From assembly GCF_943193185.1 (NCBI RefSeq), contig NZ_CALPDE010000013.1:1-64000 (forward strand): a stretch of 64,000 nucleotides of DNA, given 5' to 3'. The position numbers were made by a program, and so were the translations under genes. This DNA is from Lactococcus ileimucosae (lineage in GTDB: Bacteria; Bacillota; Bacilli; Lactobacillales; Streptococcaceae). The notes under the pieces were generated by a model. The model was not told where the DNA came from, did not search any database, and worked only from the letters and a program-made list of their open reading frames with translations. Within the stretch, counting starts at the first letter, position 1. Every line of letters begins with the position of its first letter. Shown here one piece after another: positions 23,799 through 33,819 of the stretch.

Positions 23799-24419
23799 AT
23801 GTTTTATACATTTTTACGCGGTTTAGTTCGCTTTTTGCTTTTTATCTTCAATGGTAAAGCTCAATATCACCATACGGAACGTCTCCCAGACAAGTCCGAG
23901 AACTACATTTTAGTTGCGCCACATCGCATGGTCTTGGATCCTGTTTATTTGGCTTTTGCAACGCGCCCAAAGCAATTTATCTTCATGGCCAAAAAAGAAC
24001 TTTTTAAAAATCCTTTTTTTGCTTGGTGGATAAAAAAATGTGGTGCTTTTCCTGTGGACCGTGAAAATCCAGGACGTGAAGTTATCCAATATCCGGTGAA
24101 AATGCTGAAAAAGTCGGACAAATCTCTCATTATGTTTCCAACTGGTTCACGTCATTCCAGCGAATTAAAAGGCGGGGTGACAATCATTGCTAAGATGGCT
24201 AAAGTTCGGATTGTTCCAGCGGTTTATCAAGGGCCTTTATCAATGAAAGGAATTTTCAAACGTGAGAAAGTACAGTTGAATTTTGGTGAGCCCATTGATA
24301 TTTCAGATATAAAAAAAGCAAATGCCGAAGGGATTGAAGAAGTGAATCGTCGTTTAGAAGCTGCTTTTGCAAAGCTTGATAAAGAAATTGACCCGAATTA
24401 CAAATACATTGCGAAATGA
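23799..24419 (+). CDS. plsC: 1-acyl-sn-glycerol-3-phosphate acyltransferase (PlsC family)
   Basis: This 206-residue membrane-associated acyltransferase starts with a hydrophobic N-terminal segment (FLRGLVRFLLFIF), then the catalytic HxxxxD motif (His42-Arg-Met-Val-Leu-Asp47), GAFPVDRENPG, FPTGSR in place of the commoner FPEGTR, and a VPAVYQGP end motif. It makes phosphatidic acid from lysophosphatidic acid. Length matches short Gram-positive PlsC proteins. The ribosome site is weak. It lies alone between the HAD gene terminator and the secA promoter. Confidence 0.88.
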   Translation: MFYTFLRGLVRFLLFIFNGKAQYHHTERLPDKSENYILVAPHRMVLDPVYLAFATRPKQFIFMAKKELFKNPFFAWWIKKCGAFPVDRENPGREVIQYPVKMLKKSDKSLIMFPTGSRHSSELKGGVTIIAKMAKVRIVPAVYQGPLSMKGIFKREKVQLNFGEPIDISDIKKANAEGIEEVNRRLEAAFAKLDKEIDPNYKYIAK

Positions 24420-24450
24420 TACAAACAGCATTTTGAAATTTATGTATCTA

Positions 24451-24479
24451 TTGGAAAAAACCTTTAAAAATGCTAAAAT
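24451..24479 (+). promoter_or_regulatory. secA promoter
   Basis: TTGGAA (24451-24456), 17-base spacer, TAAAAT (24474-24479), 37 bases before the ATG. Confidence 0.55.
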
Positions 24480-24516
24480 AGGGGAAATATCCCTTTAGGA
24501 TAGTAACGGAGAATAC

Positions 24517-27093
24517 ATGTCAAATATTATTAAAAAATTAGTGGAGAACGACAAAAAAGAGCTGAAAAAGCTACATAAAATGGCTCAAAAAGTCGAATCA
24601 TACGAAGATGAGATGGCTGCCCTTCCAGATGAGCAGTTGCAAGCAAAAACAGAAGAATTTAGAAAACGTGCGGCAGCAGGCGAAAGCCTTGATGATATGT
24701 TGTACGAGGTTTTTGCTGTCTGTCGGGAAGCAGCTAAACGTGTCCTAGGACTTTTTCCTTTCCACGTGCAAATTATGGGGGGGATTGTCCTCCACAATGG
24801 GGACGTTCCTGAGATGCGTACCGGTGAAGGTAAAACCTTAACAGCAACTATGCCTGTTTACTTAAATGCTATTTCTGGTAAAGGGGTGCACGTTGTTACA
24901 GTCAACGAATATCTGACAACACGTGATGCTACTGAAATGGGTGAACTTTATAATTGGCTCGGTTTGACAGTGGGATTGAACCTTAACTCTAAATCCCCAG
25001 AAGAAAAACGTGAAGCTTATAATTGTGACATCACTTACTCAACATCCTCAGAGCTTGGTTTCGACTATTTGCGCGATAACATGGTAACTCGCTTTGAAGA
25101 TATGGTACAACGTCCGCTTAATTACGCTTTGGTCGATGAAGTTGACTCCATCTTAATCGATGAAGCACGTACGCCGTTGATTATTTCAGGACAGGCGGAG
25201 GGGTCATCTGCACTTTACTACCGTGCAGACCAGTTTGCTAAAACTTTGATTGGTCGAGAAGCCTATGAAGAGGGAGATGATTACAAGATTGATTTGCAAT
25301 CTAAAACCATTTCGCTTACAGATGAAGGCATAGATAAAGCGGAGCGTTTCTTTGATATTGAAAATCTCTATGACATGGAAAACGTTGCCTTGACTCACTT
25401 TGTGGACAATGCACTTCGCGCCAATTACATCATGCTTCATGATATTGACTATATGGTTGATGATCAGCAAGAAGTATTGATTATCGACCAGTTTACGGGG
25501 CGTACGATGCCAGGACGTCGTTATTCAGATGGTCTACACCAAGCGATTGAAGCAAAAGAAGGTGTGCCTATTCAAGATGAATCTAAGACGATGGCCTCTA
25601 TCACTATTCAAAACTACTTCCGTATGTACAAAAAACTGGCAGGGATGACAGGTACGGCCAAAACAGAAGAAGAAGAATTTCGTGAGATTTATAATATTCA
25701 AATTATCCCGATTCCAACCAACCGTCCGATACGTCGTGTAGACCATCCAGACTTGCTTTATCCAACGATTGAGTCAAAATTAAATGCTGTTTTGAACGAT
25801 GTAAAAAAACGTCATTCTGAAGGTCAGCCTATTTTGATTGGTACAGTTGCCGTAGAAACATCAGAAGTCATCTCAAAAAAATTGGTTGAAGCCAAAATTC
25901 CTCATGAGGTTTTGAATGCGAAAAATCACTTCCGTGAAGCACAAATCATTATGAATGCTGGACAGCAAGGCGCAGTAACGATTGCGACCAATATGGCCGG
26001 TCGTGGTACTGACATTAAACTTGGTCCAGGGGTTAAGGACCATCCAGATCCAGAATATCAAGGGCTCGCAGTTATCGGTACAGAGCGCCATGAGAGCCGA
26101 CGTATTGATAACCAGCTCCGCGGTCGTTCTGGGCGTCAAGGGGATGCTGGTGTCTCTCAGTTTTATCTTTCGCTCGAAGATGACTTAATGAAACGTTTTG
26201 GTTCTGAACGTGTTTCGGCTTTCCTTGACCGTATGCGTATAAGTGGAGACGATGCTGTAATTAAATCAGGTTTGATTACACGTCAAATCGAAGGTTCACA
26301 GAAACGTGTCGAAGGAAACAACTACGATTCACGTAAGCAAGTTTTGCAATATGATGACGTTATACGTGAGCAACGTGAAGTTATTTATGCACAGCGTCAC
26401 GAAGTAATTGTGGCGACTGAGGACATGACTCCTGCGCTATACGGTATGTTCAAGCGCACCATTGACCGTCAAGTCGATGGTCATGCTGCAACAGCTGATC
26501 TTAAAGAAGAAGCAAATTTACTTAATCTCTATGAAACAATTGAGAATACAATGCTTTCTGCGGATGCGTTTAGTCTGTCTGACCTTCAAGGGAAGAGCGT
26601 ACAAGAAATTAAAGACTTCCTCTTTGAAAAAGTCAAAGAACATTATGCTAGCCAAATGGAGCGCTTGGGAGAAGAAGGACGTCAAATCGATTTCCAACGT
26701 GCAGTTATTCTTCGTGTGGTAGATAATAACTGGTCTGAGCATATTGATCACCTTGATCAAATGCGTCAATCAGTAGGTCTTCGCGGATATGCACAAAACA
26801 ATCCGATTGTCGAGTACCAAGAAGAGTCTTACAAGATGTTTAACAACATGATTGGTGCGATTGAATTTGAAGTGACACGTTTGATGATGAAAGCTCAAAT
26901 TCATCCACAGACAGCAGTTCAAGAGCAAACACCACGTGTAACTGTAACTGCTTCACAAGCAAACATGACTAATGTGAATCAGGCTTCAGCAGCAGAAGAA
27001 ATTGACTTTAGCAAGGTAGGACGTAACGACAAGTGTCCTTGTGGTTCAGGAAAGAAATATAAAAATTGTCACGGTCGCGTTTACACCGCTTAG
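24517..27093 (+). CDS. secA: Preprotein translocase ATPase SecA
   Basis: This 858-residue motor drives proteins through SecYEG. Motifs in order: Walker A region MRTGEGKTL (about residues 103-111), [15 protein letters not shown] (nucleotide-binding domain 1), [19 protein letters not shown], second motor domain [13 protein letters not shown] and [10 protein letters not shown], the helical scaffold, and a C-terminal zinc-binding SecB/ribosome-contact motif [14 protein letters not shown]. Full length and intact. GGAG before the ATG serves as ribosome site. A terminator follows at 27117. There is one copy in the window and no accessory-SecA partner genes nearby. Confidence 0.98.
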   Translation: MSNIIKKLVENDKKELKKLHKMAQKVESYEDEMAALPDEQLQAKTEEFRKRAAAGESLDDMLYEVFAVCREAAKRVLGLFPFHVQIMGGIVLHNGDVPEMRTGEGKTLTATMPVYLNAISGKGVHVVTVNEYLTTRDATEMGELYNWLGLTVGLNLNSKSPEEKREAYNCDITYSTSSELGFDYLRDNMVTRFEDMVQRPLNYALVDEVDSILIDEARTPLIISGQAEGSSALYYRADQFAKTLIGREAYEEGDDYKIDLQSKTISLTDEGIDKAERFFDIENLYDMENVALTHFVDNALRANYIMLHDIDYMVDDQQEVLIIDQFTGRTMPGRRYSDGLHQAIEAKEGVPIQDESKTMASITIQNYFRMYKKLAGMTGTAKTEEEEFREIYNIQIIPIPTNRPIRRVDHPDLLYPTIESKLNAVLNDVKKRHSEGQPILIGTVAVETSEVISKKLVEAKIPHEVLNAKNHFREAQIIMNAGQQGAVTIATNMAGRGTDIKLGPGVKDHPDPEYQGLAVIGTERHESRRIDNQLRGRSGRQGDAGVSQFYLSLEDDLMKRFGSERVSAFLDRMRISGDDAVIKSGLITRQIEGSQKRVEGNNYDSRKQVLQYDDVIREQREVIYAQRHEVIVATEDMTPALYGMFKRTIDRQVDGHAATADLKEEANLLNLYETIENTMLSADAFSLSDLQGKSVQEIKDFLFEKVKEHYASQMERLGEEGRQIDFQRAVILRVVDNNWSEHIDHLDQMRQSVGLRGYAQNNPIVEYQEESYKMFNNMIGAIEFEVTRLMMKAQIHPQTAVQEQTPRVTVTASQANMTNVNQASAAEEIDFSKVGRNDKCPCGSGKKYKNCHGRVYTA

Positions 27094-27116
27094 TCAAAAA
27101 AGTGATAAAATAGATG

Positions 27117-27146
27117 AACACCCTGATTTAGGGTGTTTGTTTTTGT
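27117..27146 (+). terminator. secA terminator
   Basis: AACACCCT/AGGGTGTT stem with GATTT loop, followed by a T-rich tract. Confidence 0.75.
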
Positions 27147-27189
27147 AGGTTTGCAACGCATAAAAGATTAATAAGTTGAAAGGAGAAAG

Positions 27190-28227
27190 ATGTCTTTCAA
27201 AATAATAAGCCCAGAGATAAATGTTGATGCGGTCAAAATGTTGAGCCACCTTGATAACGATCAACATAGGCGAAAGGAAGCGAGAGATAGGGAATTAGAA
27301 TCAATCATCAAAGGTGATGACCAAAGGCTTTTATTAATCATTGGTCCCTGCTCTTCTGACAATGAAGAGGCAGTCCTCGAATATGCGCATCGTTTGGCAA
27401 AGCTCCAAGAAAAAGTAAAAGATAAAATATTTATGGTTATGCGTGTGTATACAGCAAAGCCACGGACAAATGGAGAGGGCTATAAAGGGCTTATTCATCA
27501 GCCTAATGCTTTAGGGAAGGCAGATTTGATTAATGGCATACGTATGGTCCGAGATTTGCACTATAAAGTGATTACACAAACGGGTTTGACAACTGCAGAT
27601 GAAATGCTTTATCCGGAAAACCTTCCTTTAGTAGATGACTTGGTTTCTTATTATGCAGTGGGCGCACGCTCTGTTGAAAATCAACAGCACCGGTTTGTAG
27701 CTTCGGGCATAGATGCCCCAACAGGCATGAAAAATCCAACATCTGGAAATATTAAAGTGATGCTTAATGGAATATATGCCGCACAACATGAGCAAGATTT
27801 TCTTTTTGGTCGTGCAGAGGTACAAACTCAGGGGAATCCATTAGCACATGCTATTTTACGTGGCGGACAAGATGAGTATGGTAAGAATATCCCCAATTAC
27901 TATACAGATAATCTGCAAGAAGTTATCGGAAACTATGAAAAAATGGGCTTGAAACATCCGTTTATCATTGTGGATACGAATCATGATAACTCTGGAAAAA
28001 AATATATGGAGCAGATTAGGATTGTTCGGCAAACTTTAGTTAATCGTGATTGGGATGAAAAGATCCGGCGTTATGTCCGCGGCTTTATGATTGAATCTTA
28101 TCTAGAAGATGGGCGTCAAGATATTCCTGAAGTATTTGGGAAGTCTATCACTGACGCTTGTCTAGGCTGGGAAAAAACAGAAAAGTTAATCCATGAAATT
28201 TATGCGGCAGAAAAGCGCGAAGTTTAG
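27190..28227 (+). CDS. aroF: 3-deoxy-7-phosphoheptulonate (DAHP) synthase, class I
   Basis: This 345-residue enzyme catalyses the first step of aromatic amino acid biosynthesis, condensing phosphoenolpyruvate and erythrose-4-phosphate. Family motifs include LLLIIGPCSSDN, MRVYTAKPRTNGEGYKG, GARSVENQQHR and the metal-binding DTNHDNSGK; the end carries SITDACLGWE. It belongs to the AroFGH-type class I group whose members are feedback-regulated by an aromatic amino acid. Which one applies here cannot be told from sequence. AAAGGAG precedes the ATG. It stands alone between the secA terminator and the ptsH promoter. Confidence 0.93.
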   Translation: MSFKIISPEINVDAVKMLSHLDNDQHRRKEARDRELESIIKGDDQRLLLIIGPCSSDNEEAVLEYAHRLAKLQEKVKDKIFMVMRVYTAKPRTNGEGYKGLIHQPNALGKADLINGIRMVRDLHYKVITQTGLTTADEMLYPENLPLVDDLVSYYAVGARSVENQQHRFVASGIDAPTGMKNPTSGNIKVMLNGIYAAQHEQDFLFGRAEVQTQGNPLAHAILRGGQDEYGKNIPNYYTDNLQEVIGNYEKMGLKHPFIIVDTNHDNSGKKYMEQIRIVRQTLVNRDWDEKIRRYVRGFMIESYLEDGRQDIPEVFGKSITDACLGWEKTEKLIHEIYAAEKREV

Positions 28228-28277
28228 AATTAAAATGAAAAAGACCAAAGGATAAAGATAATTTAATGGAATAATCA

Positions 28278-28306
28278 TTGCAAACCTTTTCACTTTATAG
28301 TATAAT
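28278..28306 (+). promoter_or_regulatory. ptsH promoter with overlapping cre-like sequence
   Basis: TTGCAA (28278-28283), 17-base spacer, TATAAT (28301-28306). The sequence TGCAAACCTTTTCA at 28279-28292 matches the CcpA cre consensus except at two positions. CcpA control of ptsHI is known in lactococci, so this degenerate site is plausible but unproven. Confidence 0.6.
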
Positions 28307-28374
28307 GTAGTAGTATAGATTATGCTGAACAAAGCGGCATTATCGAATAAAATTTGAAATAAGGAGATTCCAAA

Positions 28375-28641
28375 ATGGCATCTAAAGAATTCCACATCGT
28401 TGCAGAAACTGGTATCCACGCACGTCCAGCTACACTGCTCGTTCAAACAGCTTCTAAATTCACTTCAGAAATTAACCTTGAATACAAAGGTAAATCTGTA
28501 AACCTTAAGTCAATCATGGGTGTTATGTCACTCGGTGTTGGTCAAGGTGCTGATGTAACTATCACTGCTGAAGGTGCTGATGCTGATGATGCATTGAACA
28601 CAATCGCTGAAACAATGGTTAAGGAAGGTCTTGCTGAATAA
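28375..28641 (+). CDS. ptsH: Phosphocarrier protein HPr
   Basis: This 88-residue protein carries phosphate from enzyme I to sugar-specific PTS enzymes at His15 (TGIHARPA). The regulatory Ser46 (NLKSIMGV) is phosphorylated by HPr kinase to make the CcpA corepressor. Both sites are present. AAGGAG precedes the ATG. It overlaps ptsI by one base (TAATG), so the two are translationally coupled. Codon use is strongly biased, as for highly expressed genes. Confidence 0.98.
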   Translation: MASKEFHIVAETGIHARPATLLVQTASKFTSEINLEYKGKSVNLKSIMGVMSLGVGQGADVTITAEGADADDALNTIAETMVKEGLAE

Positions 28642-30368
28642 TGACAACTATGCTTAAAGGTATCGCTGCATCATCAGGTGTAGCCGTAGCAAAGGCATAC
28701 TTGCTTGTTCAACCTGACTTGTCATTTGAGACAGTTACTGTTGAGAATATCGAAAATGAAGAAGCTCGTCTTGAAGCAGCTCTTTCTGCTGCTCAAAGCG
28801 AGCTTCAAATTATTAAAGATAAAGCAGTAGATAGCCTCGGAGAAGAAGCCGCAGCCGTATTTGATGCACACATGATGGTTCTTGCAGATCCAGATATGAC
28901 AGCTCAAATCAAAGCTACTATTGAATCTAAAAAAGTTAATGCTGAAGCAGCCCTTAAAGAAATCACTGACATGTTCATTGCGATCTTTGAAGGGATGGAA
29001 GACAATGCTTACATGCAAGAACGTGCTGCCGATATTAGAGACGTTACAAAACGCGTAATGGCAAACCTTCTTGGTGTTAAATTGCCAAGCCCAGCTTTGA
29101 TTAACGAAGAAGTAATCATTGTTGCGGAAGACTTGACACCATCAGATACTGCACAGCTTGACAAGAGATACGTTAAAGCCTTTGTTACAAACATTGGTGG
29201 GCGTACATCTCACTCAGCAATCATGGCCCGTACACTGGAAATCCCAGCTGTATTGGGTACAAACAACATTACTGAACTTGTTTCTGAAGGCCAACTTATG
29301 GCTGTATCAGGCTTAACAGGTGAAGTTGTTCTCGATCCTACTCCAGAACAACAAAGCGAATTCCACGCAGCTGGTGAAGCTTACGCTGCACAAAAAGCTG
29401 AATGGGCTGCACTTAAAGATGCTGAAACAGTTACAGCTGATGGCAAACACTTTGAGTTGGCTGCCAACATCGGTACACCTAAGGATGTTGAAGGTGTTAA
29501 CGACAATGGCGCAGAAGCTATTGGTCTTTACCGTACAGAGTTCCTCTATATGGATGCTCAAGACTTCCCAACTGAAGAAGATCAGTACGAAGCCTACAAA
29601 GCAGTTCTTGAAGGTATGGATGGTAAACCAGTCGTTGTCCGTACAATGGACATCGGTGGCGACAAGACATTGCCATACTTTGACTTGCCAGAAGAAATGA
29701 ACCCATTCTTGGGTTGGCGTGCTTTGCGTATCTCACTTTCTAATAGTGGTGATGCAATGTTCCGTACACAGCTTCGCGCACTTCTCCGTGCTTCAGTTCA
29801 CGGAACACTCCGTATCATGTTCCCAATGGTGGCATTGGTTACAGAATTCCGTGCTGCTAAGAAAATCTACGATGAAGAAAAAGCTAAATTGATCGCCGAA
29901 GGTGTTCCGGTAGCTGAAAATATCGAAGTGGGTATCATGATTGAGATTCCAGCAGCAGCAATGTTGGCTGACCAATTTGCAAAAGAAGTTGATTTCTTCT
30001 CCATTGGTACAAACGATTTAATCCAATACACAATGGCAGCAGACCGCATGAATGAACAAGTTTCATACCTTTACCAACCTTATAACCCATCTATCCTTCG
30101 CCTTATCAACAATGTTGTTAAAGCAGCGCATGCAGAAGGAAAATGGGCTGGTATGTGTGGTGAAATGGCCGGCGATCAAACTGCTGTTCCACTTCTCATG
30201 GGTATCGGACTTGACGAATTCTCAATGTCAGCAACATCCGTTCTTCAAACACGTGCATTGATGAAACGTTTGGACTCGAAGAAAATGGAAGAACTTTCAA
30301 ACAAAGCGCTTACTGAATGTGCAACAATGGAAGAAGTCGTAGCTTTGGTTGAAGAATATACAAAATAA
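28641..30368 (+). CDS. ptsI: PTS enzyme I (phosphoenolpyruvate-protein phosphotransferase)
   Basis: This 575-residue enzyme takes phosphate from phosphoenolpyruvate and gives it to HPr. The active-site His191 lies in [12 protein letters not shown]. The C-terminal PEP-binding barrel contains [34 protein letters not shown] and the catalytic Cys in GMCGEMAG. The start codon shares one base with the ptsH stop. A strong terminator follows at 30427. Codon bias is that of a highly expressed gene. Confidence 0.98.
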   Translation: MTTMLKGIAASSGVAVAKAYLLVQPDLSFETVTVENIENEEARLEAALSAAQSELQIIKDKAVDSLGEEAAAVFDAHMMVLADPDMTAQIKATIESKKVNAEAALKEITDMFIAIFEGMEDNAYMQERAADIRDVTKRVMANLLGVKLPSPALINEEVIIVAEDLTPSDTAQLDKRYVKAFVTNIGGRTSHSAIMARTLEIPAVLGTNNITELVSEGQLMAVSGLTGEVVLDPTPEQQSEFHAAGEAYAAQKAEWAALKDAETVTADGKHFELAANIGTPKDVEGVNDNGAEAIGLYRTEFLYMDAQDFPTEEDQYEAYKAVLEGMDGKPVVVRTMDIGGDKTLPYFDLPEEMNPFLGWRALRISLSNSGDAMFRTQLRALLRASVHGTLRIMFPMVALVTEFRAAKKIYDEEKAKLIAEGVPVAENIEVGIMIEIPAAAMLADQFAKEVDFFSIGTNDLIQYTMAADRMNEQVSYLYQPYNPSILRLINNVVKAAHAEGKWAGMCGEMAGDQTAVPLLMGIGLDEFSMSATSVLQTRALMKRLDSKKMEELSNKALTECATMEEVVALVEEYTK

Positions 30369-30426
30369 TAACAAGATAAAAGATAGGGCAAAAGTCAAAA
30401 TCTAACTGATTTTAACCAGCTCTACG

Positions 30427-30475
30427 AAAAAACGCTCAAATGGCATTTTCCAGTTCCATTTTGAGCGTTTTTTGT
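30427..30475 (+). terminator. ptsHI terminator
   Basis: AAAAAACGCTCAAA pairs with TTTGAGCGTTTTTT around a short loop (second stem TGG/CCA at its base), ending in a T tract. The A-rich left arm makes it potentially bidirectional towards ybaB. Confidence 0.8.
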
Positions 30476-30531
30476 TTTAAACTTCAACCACTATACAACA
30501 TAAAATAAAAAGCCTTAAAAGGCTTTTAAAA

Positions 30532-30831
30532 TTAGAAAGGAAGCCCTTTAGAGAACTTACCAAGCTTTTGTTCAGTTGTCTTTTCGATTTGAGTCAGGGC
30601 ATCATTTACAGCATCTGTAACAAGGTCCTGTAAAGTTTCAGGGTCTTCGGGATCAATAACATCAGGTTTGATTGTTAGATTAGTCAATTTACGATCGCCA
30701 GAAAATTCAGCAATTACTAAATCTTGCGCCGATTTCCCTAAAAAAGTGGTATTAGCAATTTCTTCTTGAGCAGCCTGCATTTGCTTTTGTAACTTTTGAG
30801 CCTGCTTCATCATATTTTTCATATTCATCAT
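30532..30831 (-). CDS. YbaB/EbfC family nucleoid-associated protein
   Basis: This 99-residue protein starts [20 protein letters not shown], carries a central [16 protein letters not shown] beta region and ends in a long helix. The Met/Lys/Gln-rich start is a hallmark of this DNA-binding family. AAGGAG lies before the start on the minus strand. In many Firmicutes it is next to dnaX-recR. Here it stands alone, as in lactococci and streptococci. Confidence 0.92.
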   Translation of the reverse strand: MMNMKNMMKQAQKLQKQMQAAQEEIANTTFLGKSAQDLVIAEFSGDRKLTNLTIKPDVIDPEDPETLQDLVTDAVNDALTQIEKTTEQKLGKFSKGLPF

Positions 30832-30968
30832 GGTAGTTCTAATCTCCTTACTCCAGACATGTAGAGGTATTGTTTTCAGATGTCATTAATTATACCATTT
30901 TTATGACTGATTTTGAAGTTGAATGTGGCTGTGCTTCAAGAAATGCTAGCCTTAATTTTTTGGAGTAC

Positions 30969-30995
30969 AAAAAAACGTCTAGACAATAGACGTTT
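30969..30995 (-). terminator. Terminator of tRNA-Leu
   Basis: AACGTCTA/TAGACGTT stem with a 5-base loop and a T7 run on the minus strand, 8 bases beyond the tRNA. Confidence 0.75.
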
Positions 30996-31002
30996 AATGA
31001 GA

Positions 31003-31088
31003 TGCGGAAGGCGGGACTTGAACCCGCACAGCCAAGATAGGCCACAGGATCCTTAATCCTGCGCGTCTGCCAATTCCGCCACTTCCGC
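31003..31088 (-). tRNA. tRNA-Leu(AAG)
   Basis: Read on the minus strand, the 86-base RNA has acceptor stem GCGGAAG/CTTCCGC with discriminator A. Its anticodon stem CAGGA/TCCTG carries loop TTAAGGA, giving anticodon AAG. It has the long variable arm of class II tRNAs (GGCCTATCTTGGCT) and T arm GCGGGTTCAAGTCCCGC. CCA is not encoded. A promoter and a terminator flank it, so it is transcribed alone. Confidence 0.93.
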
Positions 31089-31104
31089 GAATTGGTACTT
31101 TAAT

Positions 31105-31133
31105 ATAGTACCATTTTGCTAAAGAGAATGCAA
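31105..31133 (-). promoter_or_regulatory. tRNA-Leu promoter
   Basis: Minus-strand TTGCAT (31133-31128), 17-base spacer, TACTAT (31110-31105), 17 bases before the mature 5' end. Confidence 0.55.
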
Positions 31134-31296
31134 GAATAAACTGTAATTCGTCATATTAAAGGCATGAACATCATTTTTTGAAGGAAAGTAGGTTAAGTGA
31201 TTTTGCACAGTTTTAGAACGAAATAGCATGTGAGTACTCTTATAATTTTTTAAGAATTTATCGTGATAGCTTACCTTTTCCCTCCTATCGCAAAGG

Positions 31297-32235
31297 TTAT
31301 AGATTGTTATATTTTTTTAGAAATTTTTCAATTGTTTGCCGATAAAGAGACGGGTTTGTCTCGAAAGCTTTAGCATGAGCTGCCCCCTTTATGAGGAGCA
31401 TTTCCTTTGGTGTACCTGCTTTGACGGCTTTATAATTATCATAGAGCATAGACGTTGGTACATAAGTGTCAGAATCTCCGTGGATGAGGAGGATAGGACG
31501 TTTATTTTCAGAAAGAGCTTGAGTCGCGCTGGCTTCTTTTAAGAACCAACCCTGACGTACTTTATTCATGGCTGAGAGGCTGTAAACAAGAGGGAACGGT
31601 GGGATATTATATGTAGATTTAGCCTGATAGGTTATTTCAGACCAAGCATCGCTATACCCACAATCTTCGATGATGCTATTGACAGAGTCTGGGAGTTCTT
31701 CCTGATTGGAGGCCATCATGACAGTTGCTGCTCCCATGGAAAGTCCGAACAAAGTAATGTTAGTTTGAGGATTTTCATCAGTCAATTTCTTGGCCCAGGC
31801 TATAACATCTTTTTTATCATGGAAACCGTAGGTAATGAGTTGCCCTTCTGAGTCTCCTGCGGCTCGATTATCCGGCAGGAGTACATTGTACCCTAGTTCA
31901 TGGAAAAGCTGTCCATATTGGCGCATAGTTTCCTTGCTTTGCCGAAAACCATGAACAACGATAACGGTTTTATTTGTTTTTTGCGCCGCAGGGACATACC
32001 AGGCTTTGAGTTTGAGTCCGTCATTTTTTATTGTAAGGTCTGTTTTTTCCAGTTGATCAAATTTTGTGACAAGAGGAAAGTTTTTACTTGAAGATTCGAC
32101 TTGGCTGGTCGGGACATCATTTCGAACATATGCAATGTTATAAAAATAAAAAGTAGCCCCCAAGTCAATAAGGAGCAATAGAGTTACAATACTGGAGCTC
32201 CAAATGATTAGTTTTTTCTTTGTACTTTTTTTCAT
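31297..32235 (-). CDS. Membrane-anchored alpha/beta hydrolase (peptidase S9/BAAT-like)
   Basis: ATG 32235 (MKKSTKKKLIIWSSS...) gives 312 residues with one N-terminal membrane anchor (about residues 9-28) and an extracellular alpha/beta hydrolase domain. The oxyanion motif is HGFRQSKE, the nucleophile elbow GLSMGA, the acid HGDSDTYVP and the catalytic His in GAAHAKAF. It resembles the Firmicute YqkD-like family of surface hydrolases; the substrate is unknown. A longer frame from 32358 runs through the promoter and is rejected. No ribosome site is present; see the extended -10 directly upstream. Confidence 0.85.
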   Translation of the reverse strand: MKKSTKKKLIIWSSSIVTLLLLIDLGATFYFYNIAYVRNDVPTSQVESSSKNFPLVTKFDQLEKTDLTIKNDGLKLKAWYVPAAQKTNKTVIVVHGFRQSKETMRQYGQLFHELGYNVLLPDNRAAGDSEGQLITYGFHDKKDVIAWAKKLTDENPQTNITLFGLSMGAATVMMASNQEELPDSVNSIIEDCGYSDAWSEITYQAKSTYNIPPFPLVYSLSAMNKVRQGWFLKEASATQALSENKRPILLIHGDSDTYVPTSMLYDNYKAVKAGTPKEMLLIKGAAHAKAFETNPSLYRQTIEKFLKKYNNL

Positions 32236-32241
32236 CGCATT

Positions 32242-32250
32242 ATTATACCA
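32242..32250 (-). promoter_or_regulatory. Extended -10 element 6 bases from the hydrolase ATG (leaderless start)
   Basis: Minus-strand TGGTATAAT, with TATAAT at 32247-32242 and the start ATG at 32235. Transcription would begin at or within a base of the A of the ATG, giving a leaderless mRNA. No Shine-Dalgarno exists. Confidence 0.55.
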
Positions 32251-32335
32251 AATTTTGAGTGAAAAAATCACCATATGGTTTGATTTATTATAGCTTGATT
32301 TGAATAGAGAGGAATCACAGGGTGAGGTGTGTATC

Positions 32336-32373
32336 AAAAAACTCCCTGCAAGAACCAATAAGTGTGCAGGGAG
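32336..32373 (-). terminator. Intrinsic terminator of the small RNA
   Basis: 9-bp perfect stem CTCCCTGCA/TGCAGGGAG with a 14-base loop and T6 on the minus strand. Confidence 0.75.
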
Positions 32374-32482
32374 GAAAGGCAGCAGTTGGGAATCAAAGGG
32401 GATTGATTCAGGGAGCCCTTGTATTTAGGGAAGCAAAATGAGGTACATTTTATTGGCTCTCTGCTTAAGGCTGTCTTTTATT
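32336..32482 (-). ncRNA. Unidentified structured small RNA (about 147 nt)
   Basis: On the minus strand an extended -10 (TGCTAGAAT, TAGAAT at 32494-32489) predicts a start near 32482. The transcript ends in a strong intrinsic terminator (9-bp CTCCCTGCA/TGCAGGGAG, T6). Between them are an outer stem CAGAGAGCC/GGCTCCCTG enclosing hairpins AAAATG/CATTTT and CCCT/AGGG, and a separate hairpin GAATCAA/TTGATTC. No open frame is present. It lacks the SRP-RNA, tmRNA and RNase P signatures I know. A 6S-like RNA or a regulatory leader of the hydrolase gene 100 bases downstream are possibilities. Confidence 0.6.
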
Positions 32483-32628
32483 ACTTCTATTCTAGCATGA
32501 CTTGTTTTCTCTTAGTAGCGATATGCAAGAATACTTGATTTTGAAAAGCGCTTTCATAAAGAGGGGTGACTTTTCCGTTAGTTTGTGTTAAAATAATGGA
32601 GATAATTTTTAGTACGGGGGAGAGTGGC

Positions 32629-32982
32629 TTGGCTATAAAAAAGACCTATCGTGTGAAACGCTCGAAAGACTTTGAACAAATATTTTTAGCGAAAAATAGC
32701 TTTGCCAACAAGAAATTTATTGTATATAAACTCTATACTGAGCAACAGCATTTTCGTATAGGAATCTCAGTAAGTAAAAAAATCGGAAATGCTGTGACAA
32801 GGAATCGTGTGAAACGCTTAATAAGGCATGCAGTTGCTGAATTTTCATCACATTTAGAAGATGAAGATTTTGTTGTCATTGCACGCCCAGGTGTAGAAGA
32901 ACTCAGTTTTAAAGAAGTAAAAAAGAATCTCAAACATGTATTGAAATTATCTAAAATTTATAAAGATGGAGAAAAGGATTGA
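32629..32982 (+). CDS. rnpA: Ribonuclease P protein component
   Basis: TTG 32629 is chosen (117 residues, [19 protein letters not shown]) because GGGGGAG at 32616-32622 is spaced 6 bases upstream and the length matches the family. The longer frame from 32566 is unlikely. The RNR signature [18 protein letters not shown] is present. RnpA binds RnpB RNA and helps process tRNA 5' ends. Its stop overlaps the TTG start of yidC as TTGA, giving tight coupling in rnpA-yidC-jag. Confidence 0.93.
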   Translation: MAIKKTYRVKRSKDFEQIFLAKNSFANKKFIVYKLYTEQQHFRIGISVSKKIGNAVTRNRVKRLIRHAVAEFSSHLEDEDFVVIARPGVEELSFKEVKKNLKHVLKLSKIYKDGEKD

Positions 32983-33794
32983 AAAAGAAAATAACTTTGC
33001 TTTCAATAGCAAGTACTTCTTTACTCTTATTGGCTGCCTGTGGACGCTCTGAAGTTACACAACATTCAACAAGCTTTTGGGAACAAATAGTTTATGGATT
33101 TGCTCAGGTCATTCGTTTCTTGTCATTTGGTGGCATGACAGCCGTTGGCATTATTTTATTCACCTTGATTATTCGTGTGGCGCTTCTGCCTTTAATGAAT
33201 ATTCAAATTAAGTCAAGCCAAAAAATGCAGGAAATTCAGCCTGAAATTAAAAAAATACAAGCAAAATATCCAGGTAAAGACGTGGATTCTCGACGTAAGG
33301 TTCAGGAAGAAACTCAGGAACTTTATGCTAAAAACAAAGTTAATCCTTACGCAGGGTGTCTGCCTCTTTTGATTCAAATGCCAATATTATGGGCTTTGTA
33401 TCAAGCGTTGACACGGGTTGATTTCCTAAAACATGGTACTTTCCTCTGGTTTAATATTGGGGACAAAGATCCGACTTACATTTTGCCAATTTTGGCGGCG
33501 CTATTCACCTTTGCTAGCTCATGGTTGACCATGAAAGCAGCACCTGAAAAAAATGCAATGACAAGCACGATGACATTTCTTATGCCAGTGATGATTTTTG
33601 TTTTTGCGATCAATGTTGCAAGTGGTGTTGCGCTCTATTGGGTAGTGTCAAATGGTTTCCAAGTGTTACAAACGCTGCTCATTGCTAATCCTTTTAAGAT
33701 AATCGCGGCACGAGAGGCTAAGGTGAAAGCAGAAAAGGATAAGATAAAAGCGCGTGAGAAAGCATTGAAGAAAGCTTTGAAAAATAAGAAGTAA
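32979..33794 (+). CDS. yidC: Membrane protein insertase YidC/OxaA (lipoprotein form)
   Basis: This 271-residue protein has a signal peptide with lipobox LAAC (Cys21), so it is processed as a lipoprotein, then about five membrane segments typical of Oxa1/Yid[16 protein letters not shown] and [19 protein letters not shown] are signature stretches. The C-terminus is very basic ([22 protein letters not shown]) and probably binds ribosomes. TTG start overlaps the rnpA stop. Adjacency to rnpA and jag is the classic arrangement. A second YidC, usual in lactococci, would lie elsewhere. Confidence 0.93.
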   Translation: MKKKITLLSIASTSLLLLAACGRSEVTQHSTSFWEQIVYGFAQVIRFLSFGGMTAVGIILFTLIIRVALLPLMNIQIKSSQKMQEIQPEIKKIQAKYPGKDVDSRRKVQEETQELYAKNKVNPYAGCLPLLIQMPILWALYQALTRVDFLKHGTFLWFNIGDKDPTYILPILAALFTFASSWLTMKAAPEKNAMTSTMTFLMPVMIFVFAINVASGVALYWVVSNGFQVLQTLLIANPFKIIAAREAKVKAEKDKIKAREKALKKALKNKK

Positions 33795-33819
33795 AATCAG
33801 GAGATAGGAGTTTTAAATC

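Noticed and set aside
32336..32482. Assignment as SRP RNA, tmRNA or RNase P RNA
   Set aside because: The diagnostic conserved stretches (SRP GGAAGCAGC loop, tmRNA GGGGGC start, RNase P GAGGAAAGUCC) are not present.
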